From Candidatus Agathobaculum intestinipullorum (GTDB lineage: Bacteria; Bacillota; Clostridia; Oscillospirales; Butyricicoccaceae): a stretch of DNA of 43,660 nt. Both the position numbers and the translations under genes were made by a program. Positions within the stretch are counted from its first letter, which is position 1; every line of letters starts with the position of its first letter. The notes under the pieces were generated by a model. That model saw nothing but the letters and a program-made list of their open reading frames with translations, had not been told where the DNA came from and did no database searches. Shown piece by piece: positions 6,041-13,308 of this stretch. Where the stretch lies: positions 1 to 43,660 of the forward strand of contig DWZQ01000013.1 of assembly GCA_019117485.1 (NCBI GenBank), in the 5' to 3' direction.

Positions 6041-6227
6041 ATGGTTTGCGGCCCTGCTGCGCGGGCTTGTCCGCGGGCGTAACGGTGTGGCAGCCGCGGC
6101 TGCACGTGCTGCACCCGCCGCCGCATCCGCTGCACCCGCCTGATTTGGACTGGCGCACCACGGAGCGTGCTGCCAGAAATACCAGCGCCGCCACGAGCAG
6201 GCCGACGATCCATGTCGACATATCCAT
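6039..6227 (-). CDS. FeoB-associated Cys-rich membrane protein
   Basis: The protein has 62 residues, with ATG 6227 preceded by ACGAGG. One membrane helix (about residues 5-21, WIVGLLVAALVFLAARS) leads into a cysteine- and glycine-rich cytoplasmic segment (GGCSGCGGGCSTCSRGC) and a short polar tail. This is the layout of the FeoB-associated Cys-rich membrane protein family, found next to ferrous iron transporter FeoB in many Firmicutes and thought to assist iron import. No feoA or feoB lies in this window, so the gene is an orphan here, although an iron-type operon lies 440 bases away on the same strand. Size, topology and cysteine pattern support the family; the biochemical role is unproven. 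Confidence 0.75.
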   Translation of the reverse strand: MDMSTWIVGLLVAALVFLAARSVVRQSKSGGCSGCGGGCSTCSRGCHTVTPADKPAQQGRKP

Positions 6228-6257
6228 AACCTCGTTTCTGGTGTATCTGTTGATATC

Positions 6258-6286
6258 AGCATACCACAGTGCGCGGCCACAGGCAA
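6258..6286 (-). promoter_or_regulatory. Promoter of the FeoB-associated gene
   Basis: On the minus strand TTGCCT (6286-6281) and TATGCT (6263-6258) are spaced by 17 bases, about 30 bases before ATG 6227. Confidence 0.55.
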
Positions 6287-6660
6287 GCCGGTTTCGTACT
6301 GGGATGCAAAGGAGGAAGCCCGCGGGCTGTTGTTCCGGACAGCCGCGGGCTCATGAGATTACGGGCATACCGGGCAGGGTATACCCTTGGGGTTTCCCCC
6401 GGGACAAGAAAGGATATTTGTATCATAACCGCCGGTGCGGCGGGTATGACCAAGATGGTTCCGTTTGAAGCGTACAGCTTCAAACGGGAGGGATTTGCCG
6501 CGCCGGGCGCGGACAAATCCAATCATCAATGATTGCGCGCCGCAAGCGGCACACAACATTGATGTCTGGTATCAAAACGCACGCACATGTCGCGCGTTTT
6601 GATGCGGTGCAGCGGCATAGCCGCCGCGCCGCTATTGGGATGCGCGCGTCGCGCGCAGGG
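6287..6660. repeat. Gene-free stretch filled with palindromes, copy 1 of a modular intergenic repeat
   Basis: No credible gene is seen here. Hairpins include 6317-6330 with 6339-6351 (GC-rich, one bulge), 6461-6471 with 6477-6487 (11 bp, CCGTTTGAAGC), 6571-6580 with 6594-6603 (10 bp, loop ACGCACATGTCGC), 6612-6616 with 6620-6624 and 6641-6647 with 6651-6657. The last three modules recur in the same order and spacing at 15382-15462, and the 11-bp module recurs at 15498-15521. The conserved loop with altered but still paired stem bases marks a structured repeat family. Confidence 0.7.
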
Positions 6661-6670
6661 ATGGGTTGGT

Positions 6671-7102
6671 TTAGTAGGTGGCAAAGCCCTTGCCGAATTC
6701 ACGGCACTGCGTGAGCATTGCCTCGTCCGGCGTTTCGTGCGCCATCAGCCCCTCATCGGTGTAGACATTGGCGTTCGCGTCGTTTGCGCGCTGTACCCAG
6801 TCGCGCATCCACTGGCCGTCGCCCCAGCCGTATGAGCCGAACAGCGCGACCTTGCGGCCGCCCAGCTTGCCCTCCAACTCGGTGAAAAACGGCTCGAATT
6901 CGATTTCCTCCAACACTTCCGCGCCCATGGCCGGGCAACCGAGCGCCAGCTTGGTGTAGCCCGCCGCATCGGCGGCGCTGGTTTCGGAAACGTTCATCAG
7001 GTCACATTCCATTCCGCCCGCGCGGATGCCTTCAGCGATTGCGCTTGCCATCTGCTCGGTGTTGCCGGTCTGGCTCCAGAAAATCACTGCTGCCTTGCTC
7101 AT
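6671..7102 (-). CDS. Flavodoxin
   Basis: The protein has 143 residues. AGGAGG lies 10 bases before ATG 7102; the TTG at 7111 is too close to it. The N-terminus AVIFWSQTGNTEQMA is the FMN phosphate-binding loop ([ST]xTGNT), and residues about 80-95 (VALFGSYGWGDGQWM) are the second isoalloxazine-binding loop. The length fits short-chain flavodoxins, which carry electrons in place of ferredoxin under iron limitation. It is the last gene of a minus-strand operon with DUF3793 and a small ORF behind a promoter that contains an iron-repressor-like palindrome, in agreement with induction when iron is low. Confidence 0.93.
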   Translation of the reverse strand: MSKAAVIFWSQTGNTEQMASAIAEGIRAGGMECDLMNVSETSAADAAGYTKLALGCPAMGAEVLEEIEFEPFFTELEGKLGGRKVALFGSYGWGDGQWMRDWVQRANDANANVYTDEGLMAHETPDEAMLTQCREFGKGFATY

Positions 7103-7150
7103 TGTGGTCAATCCTCCTATAAATCAAAATGGTATTGGTAAACGGATGTT

Positions 7151-7714
7151 TTATGCTGCTGCGAACACATCCAGCAGCGTTTCGCCTTGCTCGACGCGTC
7201 GCTTGACCGCCTGACATACCCGGCTGAGCCGGTCGAACAGGCGGGACGCGGCTTCCGCGTCGCCATAAACCTTCCAATAGCCGCATAATTTACAGCCGCG
7301 GCCGGCGTGACGGATAAAGCCGACCACATCCTCGACCGGATAGCCCAAAAACAGGCCGATCTCATGCGGGAAATCCTGCTGCGCGGCGATACGCGCACGC
7401 AGTTTGTCCAGCAGTACGCGGAGCGGCGCACCGGCGGGGTAGCCGAACTGCGCCAGCACATGCTGTGCGCGTCTGTCCGACAGGCAGCGGGTGAGCTGCC
7501 CGTGGTGGTAGGCCAGCAGCAGGAAGCGTCCCCGGCAGGCACATAGGATATCAAACCGGATGCCGCGTGCGGCAAAGGCTTGCCGGTAGGTTTGCAACTG
7601 CTCGGGCAGGTCGGGGTATTCCGCGCGGTTGCACGAAGCTAAGCTGGCGGGCTTGATCCCGGCGAGCGTCGGCGCGCAGTAGGCCGCCAGCAGGCGGTCA
7701 AGCTGGTGATTCAT
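7151..7714 (-). CDS. DUF3793 family protein
   Basis: The protein has 187 residues. ATG 7714 follows AGGAGG at a good distance; the longer open frame to 7900 has no such site. The family pattern is visible: an N-terminal CAPTLAGIKPASL, central RFLLLAYHH and VLAQFGYP, and a C-terminal FPHEIGLFLGYPVEDVVGF followed by GCKLCGYWKVYGD with a CxxC pair. DUF3793 proteins are common in clostridia, often beside flavodoxin or feo genes, and have no assigned reaction; the conserved cysteines suggest metal or haem handling. Here the gene lies 48 bases upstream of flavodoxin and overlaps the stop of a small upstream frame, so the three are probably cotranscribed. The family is confident and the function unknown. 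Confidence 0.85.
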   Translation of the reverse strand: MNHQLDRLLAAYCAPTLAGIKPASLASCNRAEYPDLPEQLQTYRQAFAARGIRFDILCACRGRFLLLAYHHGQLTRCLSDRRAQHVLAQFGYPAGAPLRVLLDKLRARIAAQQDFPHEIGLFLGYPVEDVVGFIRHAGRGCKLCGYWKVYGDAEAASRLFDRLSRVCQAVKRRVEQGETLLDVFAAA

Positions 7715-7854
7715 GGGCAGGCGTCCTCCTCTCTCCTCTGGCGCTGTCCCCATACCGGAAGCAGTGCGGCCGCGGTTAGCCTGACAGCCGCACCACCGGC
7801 TACGATATGTCTGTTCGGATGATGCGCAAATGCAGAGGAAGCTGTGTATGTCAT
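7711..7854 (-). CDS. Small 47-residue ORF translationally coupled to DUF3793
   Basis: The frame runs from ATG 7854 to a TGA that overlaps the DUF3793 start codon (ATGA). A weak GGAAGG precedes it. The peptide begins MTYTASSAFAHHPNRH, has a mildly hydrophobic middle (IVAGGAAVRLTAAALLPVW) and an arginine- and glutamate-rich end. The ATGA overlap and the position directly after an iron-type promoter argue for real translation, but I do not recognise a family and codon statistics over 47 codons are weak. It may act only to couple translation of DUF3793. Confidence 0.4.
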   Translation of the reverse strand: MTYTASSAFAHHPNRHIVAGGAAVRLTAAALLPVWGQRQRREEDACP

Positions 7855-7927
7855 GCCGTGCCTTCCCGTTCCGCGTGGATGGCACAGGCGATCGGGGCAA
7901 TTAGTAAGCCTCGGCTAACCTGAATAT

Positions 7928-7956
7928 AGGTTAGCATATGCTAACTAAAATGTCAA
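7928..7956 (-). promoter_or_regulatory. Promoter with an embedded iron-repressor-like palindrome
   Basis: On the minus strand TTGACA (7956-7951) and TAACCT (7933-7928) are spaced by 17 bases. The perfect 16-bp palindrome GTTAGCATATGCTAAC (7930-7945) fills the spacer. TTAGGTTAGC-type dyads are bound by DtxR/IdeR-family iron repressors; a second imperfect match (TAAGCCTCGGCTAACC, 7905-7920) follows in the leader. Regulation by iron is inferred from motif and gene content. Confidence 0.6.
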
Positions 7957-7983
7957 GCACATTCTGAAAGTTTTTTTGGATAC

Positions 7984-8015
7984 AAAAAAGCGCCGGACGG
8001 GGTTTCGTCCGGCGC
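7984..8015 (-). terminator. Terminator of the aspartyl-tRNA synthetase gene
   Basis: GCGCCGGACG (7990-7999) pairs with CGTCCGGCGC (8006-8015). Read on the minus strand, six T residues follow. It lies 20 bases after the stop at 8035. Confidence 0.85.
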
Positions 8016-8034
8016 AGGGGATACGGGATATTGA

Positions 8035-9360
8035 TTACGGCTCGAGACGGTTCATGTCACGCGGGAACATGGACGCGTCGCGCACGTTGTTCAGCTTTAA
8101 AAGCTGCATGGTCAGGCGTTCCAGACCAATGCCGAGACCGCCGTGCGGCGGCATGCCGTACTTGTGCAGCATGGTGAAGGACTCGAACAGCTCGGCGTTC
8201 ATCTTGCGGGCTTCCAACTTGTCCATCTGCTGCTGATAGTCGTGGATACGCTGGCCGCCGGTCGTGATTTCCAGACCGCGGAACAGCAGGTCGAACGACA
8301 GCGCCAGCTTGGGGTCTTCCGGGTCGTCCATCGCATAGAACGGACGCTTGGCCGACGGGAAGTGGGTGACAAACACGAATTCGCTGCCGTGTTCTTCCTT
8401 CGCCCACTGGCAGAGCAGCACTTCCTCGTCCGGGTTGAGGTCGTAGCGGTTCTTGGACTTATGGCCGTACTTCTCCTCCATGATCTGCTTGGCCTCGTGG
8501 AAGCGGATGGTCGGGATCTCGGTGATCTCCGGGATGTCGGCCTTTAAGAGCGCGATCTCCTCGGCGCAGTGCTCCTTGACATATGCCATCACGGCCTTGA
8601 GCATGCCGGTCTCCATTGCCATCACGTCGTACATCGAATCGATGTAGGCCATCTCGAAGTCGAGACCGATATATTCATTTAAGTGGCGCGAGGTGTTGTG
8701 GCGTTCGGCGCGGTACACGCTGCCGATCTCAAACACGCGGCCGAACGCGCCTGCGAGGTACTGCTTGTGGAACTGCGGGGATTGAGCAAGGTAAGCCGGG
8801 TTGCCGAAGTAGTCCAGTTTGAACAGGTTGGCGCCGCCCTCCGCGCCCGCGACTACGATTTTGGGCGTGTGGATATGGGTAAAGCCCTGCGACTGCATAT
8901 ACTGCGCAAAGCCGTCCGCGATGGCGCCCTGCACGCGGAATACCGCCTGCTTGATTGGGTGGCGCAGCGTAATCGGACGCAGCGGCAGGTCAACGTCGAG
9001 CGACAGGCCCATATACTTTTTGCCCAGCGGCACCGGCAGCTTGTCGTACGGACGGCCGAGCACGCTGACCGCACTGAGCACAACCTCGACGCCGTGCTCG
9101 GCGCGCGGCTCCTCATGCACCTTGCCGGTGACCTCGAGCACCATCGCGTCCTTGATCTCGCCGCGCTGGATGCCGCCGATCTCGTCCCCTTGGAAGGTGC
9201 ACTGGATCAGGCCGCGCTCAACGCGCATGATGACAAAGGCAAAATCCGACATATCGCGCACGCGGTGCACCGTGCCGCGGAAGGTGACCTCGCCGCCGAC
9301 CGCATCGCATACGCGCTTGACGGTATCGACGTACTGCGCCGCTTCGTGAATCATTTCCAT
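8035..9360 (-). CDS. aspS: Archaeal-type aspartyl-tRNA synthetase, probably non-discriminating (aspartate--tRNA(Asn/Asp) ligase)
   Basis: The protein has 441 residues, with GAGAGG before ATG 9360. An N-terminal OB-fold anticodon-binding domain (about 20-110, FAFVIMRVERGLIQCTF) is followed by a class II catalytic core: motif 2 FEIGSVYRAERHNTSRHLNE and motif 3 GLGIGLERLTMQLL near the C-terminus. The compact form, without the large GAD insertion of the usual about 590-residue bacterial AspRS, is the archaeal/eukaryotic type, found as a second AspRS in several clostridia. Such enzymes usually charge both tRNA-Asp and tRNA-Asn and rely on the GatCAB amidotransferase. It is a single-gene unit with its own promoter and terminator. 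Non-discrimination is inferred from family and not read directly. Confidence 0.9.
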   Translation of the reverse strand: MEMIHEAAQYVDTVKRVCDAVGGEVTFRGTVHRVRDMSDFAFVIMRVERGLIQCTFQGDEIGGIQRGEIKDAMVLEVTGKVHEEPRAEHGVEVVLSAVSVLGRPYDKLPVPLGKKYMGLSLDVDLPLRPITLRHPIKQAVFRVQGAIADGFAQYMQSQGFTHIHTPKIVVAGAEGGANLFKLDYFGNPAYLAQSPQFHKQYLAGAFGRVFEIGSVYRAERHNTSRHLNEYIGLDFEMAYIDSMYDVMAMETGMLKAVMAYVKEHCAEEIALLKADIPEITEIPTIRFHEAKQIMEEKYGHKSKNRYDLNPDEEVLLCQWAKEEHGSEFVFVTHFPSAKRPFYAMDDPEDPKLALSFDLLFRGLEITTGGQRIHDYQQQMDKLEARKMNAELFESFTMLHKYGMPPHGGLGIGLERLTMQLLKLNNVRDASMFPRDMNRLEP

Positions 9361-9403
9361 ACTCTTTAACGCCTCTCTATTTCAGCATTTCATATAGTTC
9401 AGT

Positions 9404-9432
9404 ATTATACCACTGCTTTTGCAGTTACACAA
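9404..9432 (-). promoter_or_regulatory. Promoter of aspS
   Basis: On the minus strand TTGTGT (9432-9427) and TATAAT (9409-9404) are spaced by 17 bases, 43 bases before ATG 9360. The leader is too short for a T-box. Confidence 0.75.
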
Positions 9433-9455
9433 GGGAATTGCGCGGAAAAATCGGC

Positions 9456-10901
9456 TTATCTGCGAAGTTTGTGCAGGATGGCCTGCATCTCGCCGCGTCC
9501 CTCGCCGCTCAGGACGATGCATGCGGCGTAGGTAACTGCACCCGCGGGCACGGCGCAAACCAGCCGGAGCAGGTTGCTCACCGGCAGCATCGTGCAGGCG
9601 CAGGCCGCCGCGCCGCACAGCACGGCGCTGAACACGATGCGCACAAGGTTTTTGAGCGGCACATGGAACAGGAAGCGCCGCCGCACGCGCACGCAGGTGA
9701 TCAGGAAATAGGACGAAAACGCCACGACCGAACCCATCGCGCCGCCGGTAAAGCCAACCGTTTTGAGCAGCACGACGCTGGATGCTACTTTGATCACCGC
9801 GGCGATCGCGCTGTTTTGCAGCACATGCACGGTCGACTGTTCCAGCTCGTAGGCTTTGTTGGCGTACTCGGTCAGTCCCATGAACAGCATGGCAAGCGCG
9901 GTGTACGCGATGACCGGCGCGCCTGCGTCATATCCTTTGGCGAACAGTACGCGCGACATGGGAAGCGCCACGGCGGTCAGCCCCGCCACGGCGGGCACCG
10001 CGACCAGCAGGTACAGTCGTGCGCCCTGGTCGAGCAGGGGCTTGGCCGCTTCCCGGCCGCCCTCACGCCAGCCGCGCAGCACCGCCGGGTATACGCCGCG
10101 CATGATGCCAACCGAGATCATCGTGAACAGGCCGGAAGCGATGGAGTTATTGGACGAATAGACGCCGTACACGTCCATGTCGAAAAAGCCGACCACCAGA
10201 TATTTGTCGATTTGGTTGAGCAGCGTTACCGAGATGGAAACGCCCATCAGCGGCACGCCGAAGCGCAGGAATTTGCCGAACAGTTCGCGCGAGAACCAGC
10301 GCAGCCGCGCGATCTGCGGCAGGCCGAGCGCGATGACCGCGCCGATGCCGGCCACACCGTCCGCCACGGTGTTGGCGCAGATGGCGGGGAAGGGGGAGGA
10401 CGGGTTGCGCAGGCCGAACACCAGCCCGTAGGCCACCAGCAGCTTGAGCACGGCCGAGGTCAGGCTCAGCGTGATGGATGCGCGCATGCGGCCAAGCTGG
10501 ATGAGCGCGGAGTTGAGGATCTGGAAGACCGTGTAGCTGAAAAACATGGTCATAAAGCCCAGATACAGCGGGTCGCGCAGCAGGACGGCTGCGCCGCAGC
10601 AGAACACGGCGACCGCCGCGCAGATGATAAGGTAGACGGTCGAAACGGTGGAGAACAGGCCGCGTCCGCCATCCTTGTGGAACTCCTCGCCGACATAGCG
10701 GGTGGCGGCGTTGGCCATCCATCCGGCGAGGATGAGGTAGGCGATCTGCACGTTGAAGTTGATGAAGTTGAACGTGCCGACCGTCGACTCATAGAACAGG
10801 TGGGTGTATAGCGACGTACACGCGATGATCAGCAGCCCTTCGACGACCTTGGCCGGCAGGAACAGCATCGCGTCGCGCGTCATGGTGTTTTTGGAAGACA
10901 A
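9456..10901 (-). CDS. Polysaccharide/lipid-linked oligosaccharide flippase (Wzx/MATE-like, MOP superfamily)
   Basis: The protein has 481 residues with about 12-14 hydrophobic segments along its whole length and few long loops, as in Wzx-type exporters that flip undecaprenyl-linked sugars. The N-terminus resembles the family (RDAMLFLPAKVVEGLL), and the centre carries FGVPLMGVSISVTLLNQIDK. The start chosen is TTG 10901, seven bases after GAGG. The longer frame would begin inside the promoter region, and ATG 10883 lacks a site. It is divergent from a glycosyltransferase-CsaB fusion, so it probably exports the wall polymer built by those enzymes. The substrate is not readable from sequence. Confidence 0.8.
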   Translation of the reverse strand: MSSKNTMTRDAMLFLPAKVVEGLLIIACTSLYTHLFYESTVGTFNFINFNVQIAYLILAGWMANAATRYVGEEFHKDGGRGLFSTVSTVYLIICAAVAVFCCGAAVLLRDPLYLGFMTMFFSYTVFQILNSALIQLGRMRASITLSLTSAVLKLLVAYGLVFGLRNPSSPFPAICANTVADGVAGIGAVIALGLPQIARLRWFSRELFGKFLRFGVPLMGVSISVTLLNQIDKYLVVGFFDMDVYGVYSSNNSIASGLFTMISVGIMRGVYPAVLRGWREGGREAAKPLLDQGARLYLLVAVPAVAGLTAVALPMSRVLFAKGYDAGAPVIAYTALAMLFMGLTEYANKAYELEQSTVHVLQNSAIAAVIKVASSVVLLKTVGFTGGAMGSVVAFSSYFLITCVRVRRRFLFHVPLKNLVRIVFSAVLCGAAACACTMLPVSNLLRLVCAVPAGAVTYAACIVLSGEGRGEMQAILHKLRR

Positions 10902-10933
10902 AGGAAAAGCCTCGCTTTCGGTTAGATATCCAT

Positions 10934-10962
10934 AGTATAGCATGGTTTTTGTACAAACACAA
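10934..10962 (-). promoter_or_regulatory. Promoter of the flippase gene
   Basis: On the minus strand TTGTGT (10962-10957) and TATACT (10939-10934) are spaced by 17 bases, supporting a start codon near 10901. It is divergent from the plus promoter at 10994. Confidence 0.65.
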
Positions 10963-10993
10963 ATGACGGTTTGCAAACAAGCGCACTTCGGTT

Positions 10994-11022
10994 TTGCATT
11001 TGCAGGCGGTTCGTGGTATACT
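10994..11022 (+). promoter_or_regulatory. Promoter of the glycosyltransferase-CsaB operon
   Basis: TTGCAT (10994-10999) and TATACT (11017-11022) are spaced by 17 bases, 40 bases before the TTG start at 11063. Confidence 0.65.
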
Positions 11023-11062
11023 GTCTGTAACTGTGAAAAAATGCCCTTGGGAGGAATTTGCC

Positions 11063-13303
11063 TTGCGCGTGATGCATGTGATGGGCGGCGGCGACGTTGG
11101 CGGCGCCAAAACCCACATTATGAATATGGTGACCGGCCTTGCCCAGCGGGGCGAGGTGATGCTCGTTTCGTTCCGCGCCGGCCCGTTTGCGGACGAGGCG
11201 CGCGAACGCGGCATTGACGTGCGCGTCATCGAGCGGCACAACCCTCTGCGCGCGGCGCACGCCATGCGTGATCTGGTCGACCAGTTCCAGCCGGATATCA
11301 TCCACTGTCACGGCGGCCGCGCCAACCTGATGGGCGCGATCGTGCGCCGGTCGCGCCGCGTACCCGTGCTGACGACCGTCCACTCGGATTACCGGCTCGA
11401 CTATCTGGGCAACCCGCTCAAGCAGCACACGTTTGGTGCGGCGAACTCGGTCGCGCTGCGCTTCCTTGACTTTTACCAGCCGGTGGCGGACCGCATGGCG
11501 CGCACGCTGATCGAGCGCGGCTTCGACCCCGAGCGCATCGTCAAAATCTACAACGGCATGGACTTCCACCGTCCGGAGGGCGATTTTGACCGCGCGCAGT
11601 ACCTGAAAAACAACTACGGCACGGAAATCGACGACGGCGACGTGCTGTGCGGCATCGCCGCGCGCCTGACCGCGGTCAAGGACATCGCGACTACCGTGCG
11701 CGCCTTTGCGGCGGCGCTGGCGGACGCGCCGCAGCTGCGGCTGTTCATCGCGGGCGAGGGCGAGGACGAGGAGATGCTCAAAAAACTCGCCGCACAGCTG
11801 CATGTGTCCGATCGCGTGACGTTCTGCGGCTGGGTGTCGCCCATCGAGCCGTTTTTCCGCGCGATGGATATCAACCTGCTGTCCTCAGTGTCCGAAACCT
11901 TCCCGTATTCCATTCTGGAAGGCGTGTGCGCGGGCTGCGCGACGATCTGCTCGGACGTCGGCGGTATGCCCGAGCTGATCGACACGGGTGAAAACGGCTA
12001 TATCTTCCCGGTTGGGGATTATAAAAAGCTCAGCGAGTACATGGCGCGTCTGGCAAACGACGCCGCGCTGCGTGAAAGCTTTGCGCAGGCGCTGTATGAA
12101 AAGGCGTCGCGCGACTTTTCCAAGGATAAGATGTGCGAGCGGCAGGAGGCCAACTACCGCCATCTGATCGCGCGCTTCCACCGCCCGAAAAATGAGCGCG
12201 AGAGCATTATGATCTGCGGCGCGTATGGCCGCGGTAACGCGGGCGACGACGCGATTTTGGAGGCGATCGTGCAGGAGATGCGTGCGCTCGATCCGGAACG
12301 CACGATCTGCGTCATGTCCCGCCGGCCAAAGGAGACGCGGCTGGTTTACCGCACGGGCGCGGTTTATACCTTTAATATCTTTTCCGTACTGCACAAGTTC
12401 CGCAAAGCCGCGCTTTATATCAATGGCGGCGGCTCGCTGATGCAGGATGTGACCTCGACCCGGTCGCTGTGGTATTATTGCTACACGCTGCGCGCGGCCA
12501 AACGGCGCGGCTGCAAGGTGATGATGTACGGCTGCGGCATCGGGCCGATCAACCGCGCGGGCAACCGGAAAATGGCCGCCAAGACGATCGACCGCTCGGT
12601 CGACCGCATTACGCTGCGCGACGACAACTCGCGCGCCGAGCTTGCCGACATGGGCGTGACCCGGCCGGACATCCGCGTATCGGCCGACCCGACGATCATC
12701 CTCGACGCCGCCCCGGCCGAGGTGGTGTCGCTGGCGATGGAGCAGAGCGGCATCGACCCGGACGGTCGTTACATCGGCTTTGGCCTGCGTAACTGGAAGG
12801 GGTTGGACGCGGCGCTGCCCGCCATCGCGGCGGCGGCGAATTACGCCTACGAAAAGCACGGTCTGACGCCTGTGTTCGTGCCCATCGAGTTCCCCAGCGA
12901 CCTGACGCCCGCCGAGCGGGTGGGTTCGCTGCTGCATTGCCCGTGGTACGCGGTGCGCACGCGCCAGCCGATTGAGGTCACCATCGGTATCCTCGCGCGC
13001 ATGAAAACCGTAGTCGGCATCCGGCTGCACTCGCTGATGTTCTCGGCGGGGCAGGGCGTGCCGGTCGTCGGGCTGAGCTATGATATCAAGGTGGACGGCT
13101 TCCTCAAATACATCGGCAGCCGCACCTGCCTGCAATTGCGCACCGCACGCGCGGACGACCTGTGCCGCCTGATCGACGAGTGCGTCTCGGGCGCGCTCGA
13201 CGGCGAGGTGCGCCGCACCGCCCAGATGCTGCGCGAGCGCGAGCACGAAAACGTGCACGGCGCGGCCATCCTGCTGGGACTTGCAAACGAAAAGGACGGA
13301 TAA
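11063..13303 (+). CDS. csaB: Fusion of a GT4 glycosyltransferase and a CsaB-type polysaccharide pyruvyl transferase
   Basis: The protein has 746 residues; TTG 11063 lies eight bases after GGGAGG. Residues 1-370 are a GT-B glycosyltransferase of family 4: an N-terminal GGGDVGGAKTHIMNM loop, then the donor-site segment SVSETFPYSILEGVCAG with its E-x7-E-like acid pair. Residues about 383-746 are CsaB-like: CGAYGRGNAGDDAIL at the start, LYINGGGSLMQD, VMMYGCGIGPI, and the conserved GIRLHSLMFSAGQGVPV near the end. CsaB adds ketal pyruvate to secondary cell-wall polymer so that SLH proteins can bind. Joining a sugar transferase to the pyruvylating enzyme suggests the two steps act on the same growing polymer. 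Domain calls are firm; the acceptor is unknown. Confidence 0.9.
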   Translation: MRVMHVMGGGDVGGAKTHIMNMVTGLAQRGEVMLVSFRAGPFADEARERGIDVRVIERHNPLRAAHAMRDLVDQFQPDIIHCHGGRANLMGAIVRRSRRVPVLTTVHSDYRLDYLGNPLKQHTFGAANSVALRFLDFYQPVADRMARTLIERGFDPERIVKIYNGMDFHRPEGDFDRAQYLKNNYGTEIDDGDVLCGIAARLTAVKDIATTVRAFAAALADAPQLRLFIAGEGEDEEMLKKLAAQLHVSDRVTFCGWVSPIEPFFRAMDINLLSSVSETFPYSILEGVCAGCATICSDVGGMPELIDTGENGYIFPVGDYKKLSEYMARLANDAALRESFAQALYEKASRDFSKDKMCERQEANYRHLIARFHRPKNERESIMICGAYGRGNAGDDAILEAIVQEMRALDPERTICVMSRRPKETRLVYRTGAVYTFNIFSVLHKFRKAALYINGGGSLMQDVTSTRSLWYYCYTLRAAKRRGCKVMMYGCGIGPINRAGNRKMAAKTIDRSVDRITLRDDNSRAELADMGVTRPDIRVSADPTIILDAAPAEVVSLAMEQSGIDPDGRYIGFGLRNWKGLDAALPAIAAAANYAYEKHGLTPVFVPIEFPSDLTPAERVGSLLHCPWYAVRTRQPIEVTIGILARMKTVVGIRLHSLMFSAGQGVPVVGLSYDIKVDGFLKYIGSRTCLQLRTARADDLCRLIDECVSGALDGEVRRTAQMLREREHENVHGAAILLGLANEKDG

Positions 13304-13308
13304 ACGAT

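Noticed and set aside
6287-6660. CRISPR array or tRNA cluster
   Set aside because: Repeats are palindromes of differing sequence without regular spacers, and no cloverleaf or anticodon arm fits.
9361-9455. T-box leader for aspS
   Set aside because: The distance from promoter to start codon is about 40 bases, too short for a T-box.
9438-10811. 457-codon plus-strand frame opposite the flippase
   Set aside because: Its sequence is His/Arg/Gln-rich low-complexity antisense of a membrane protein; no promoter or ribosome binding site.
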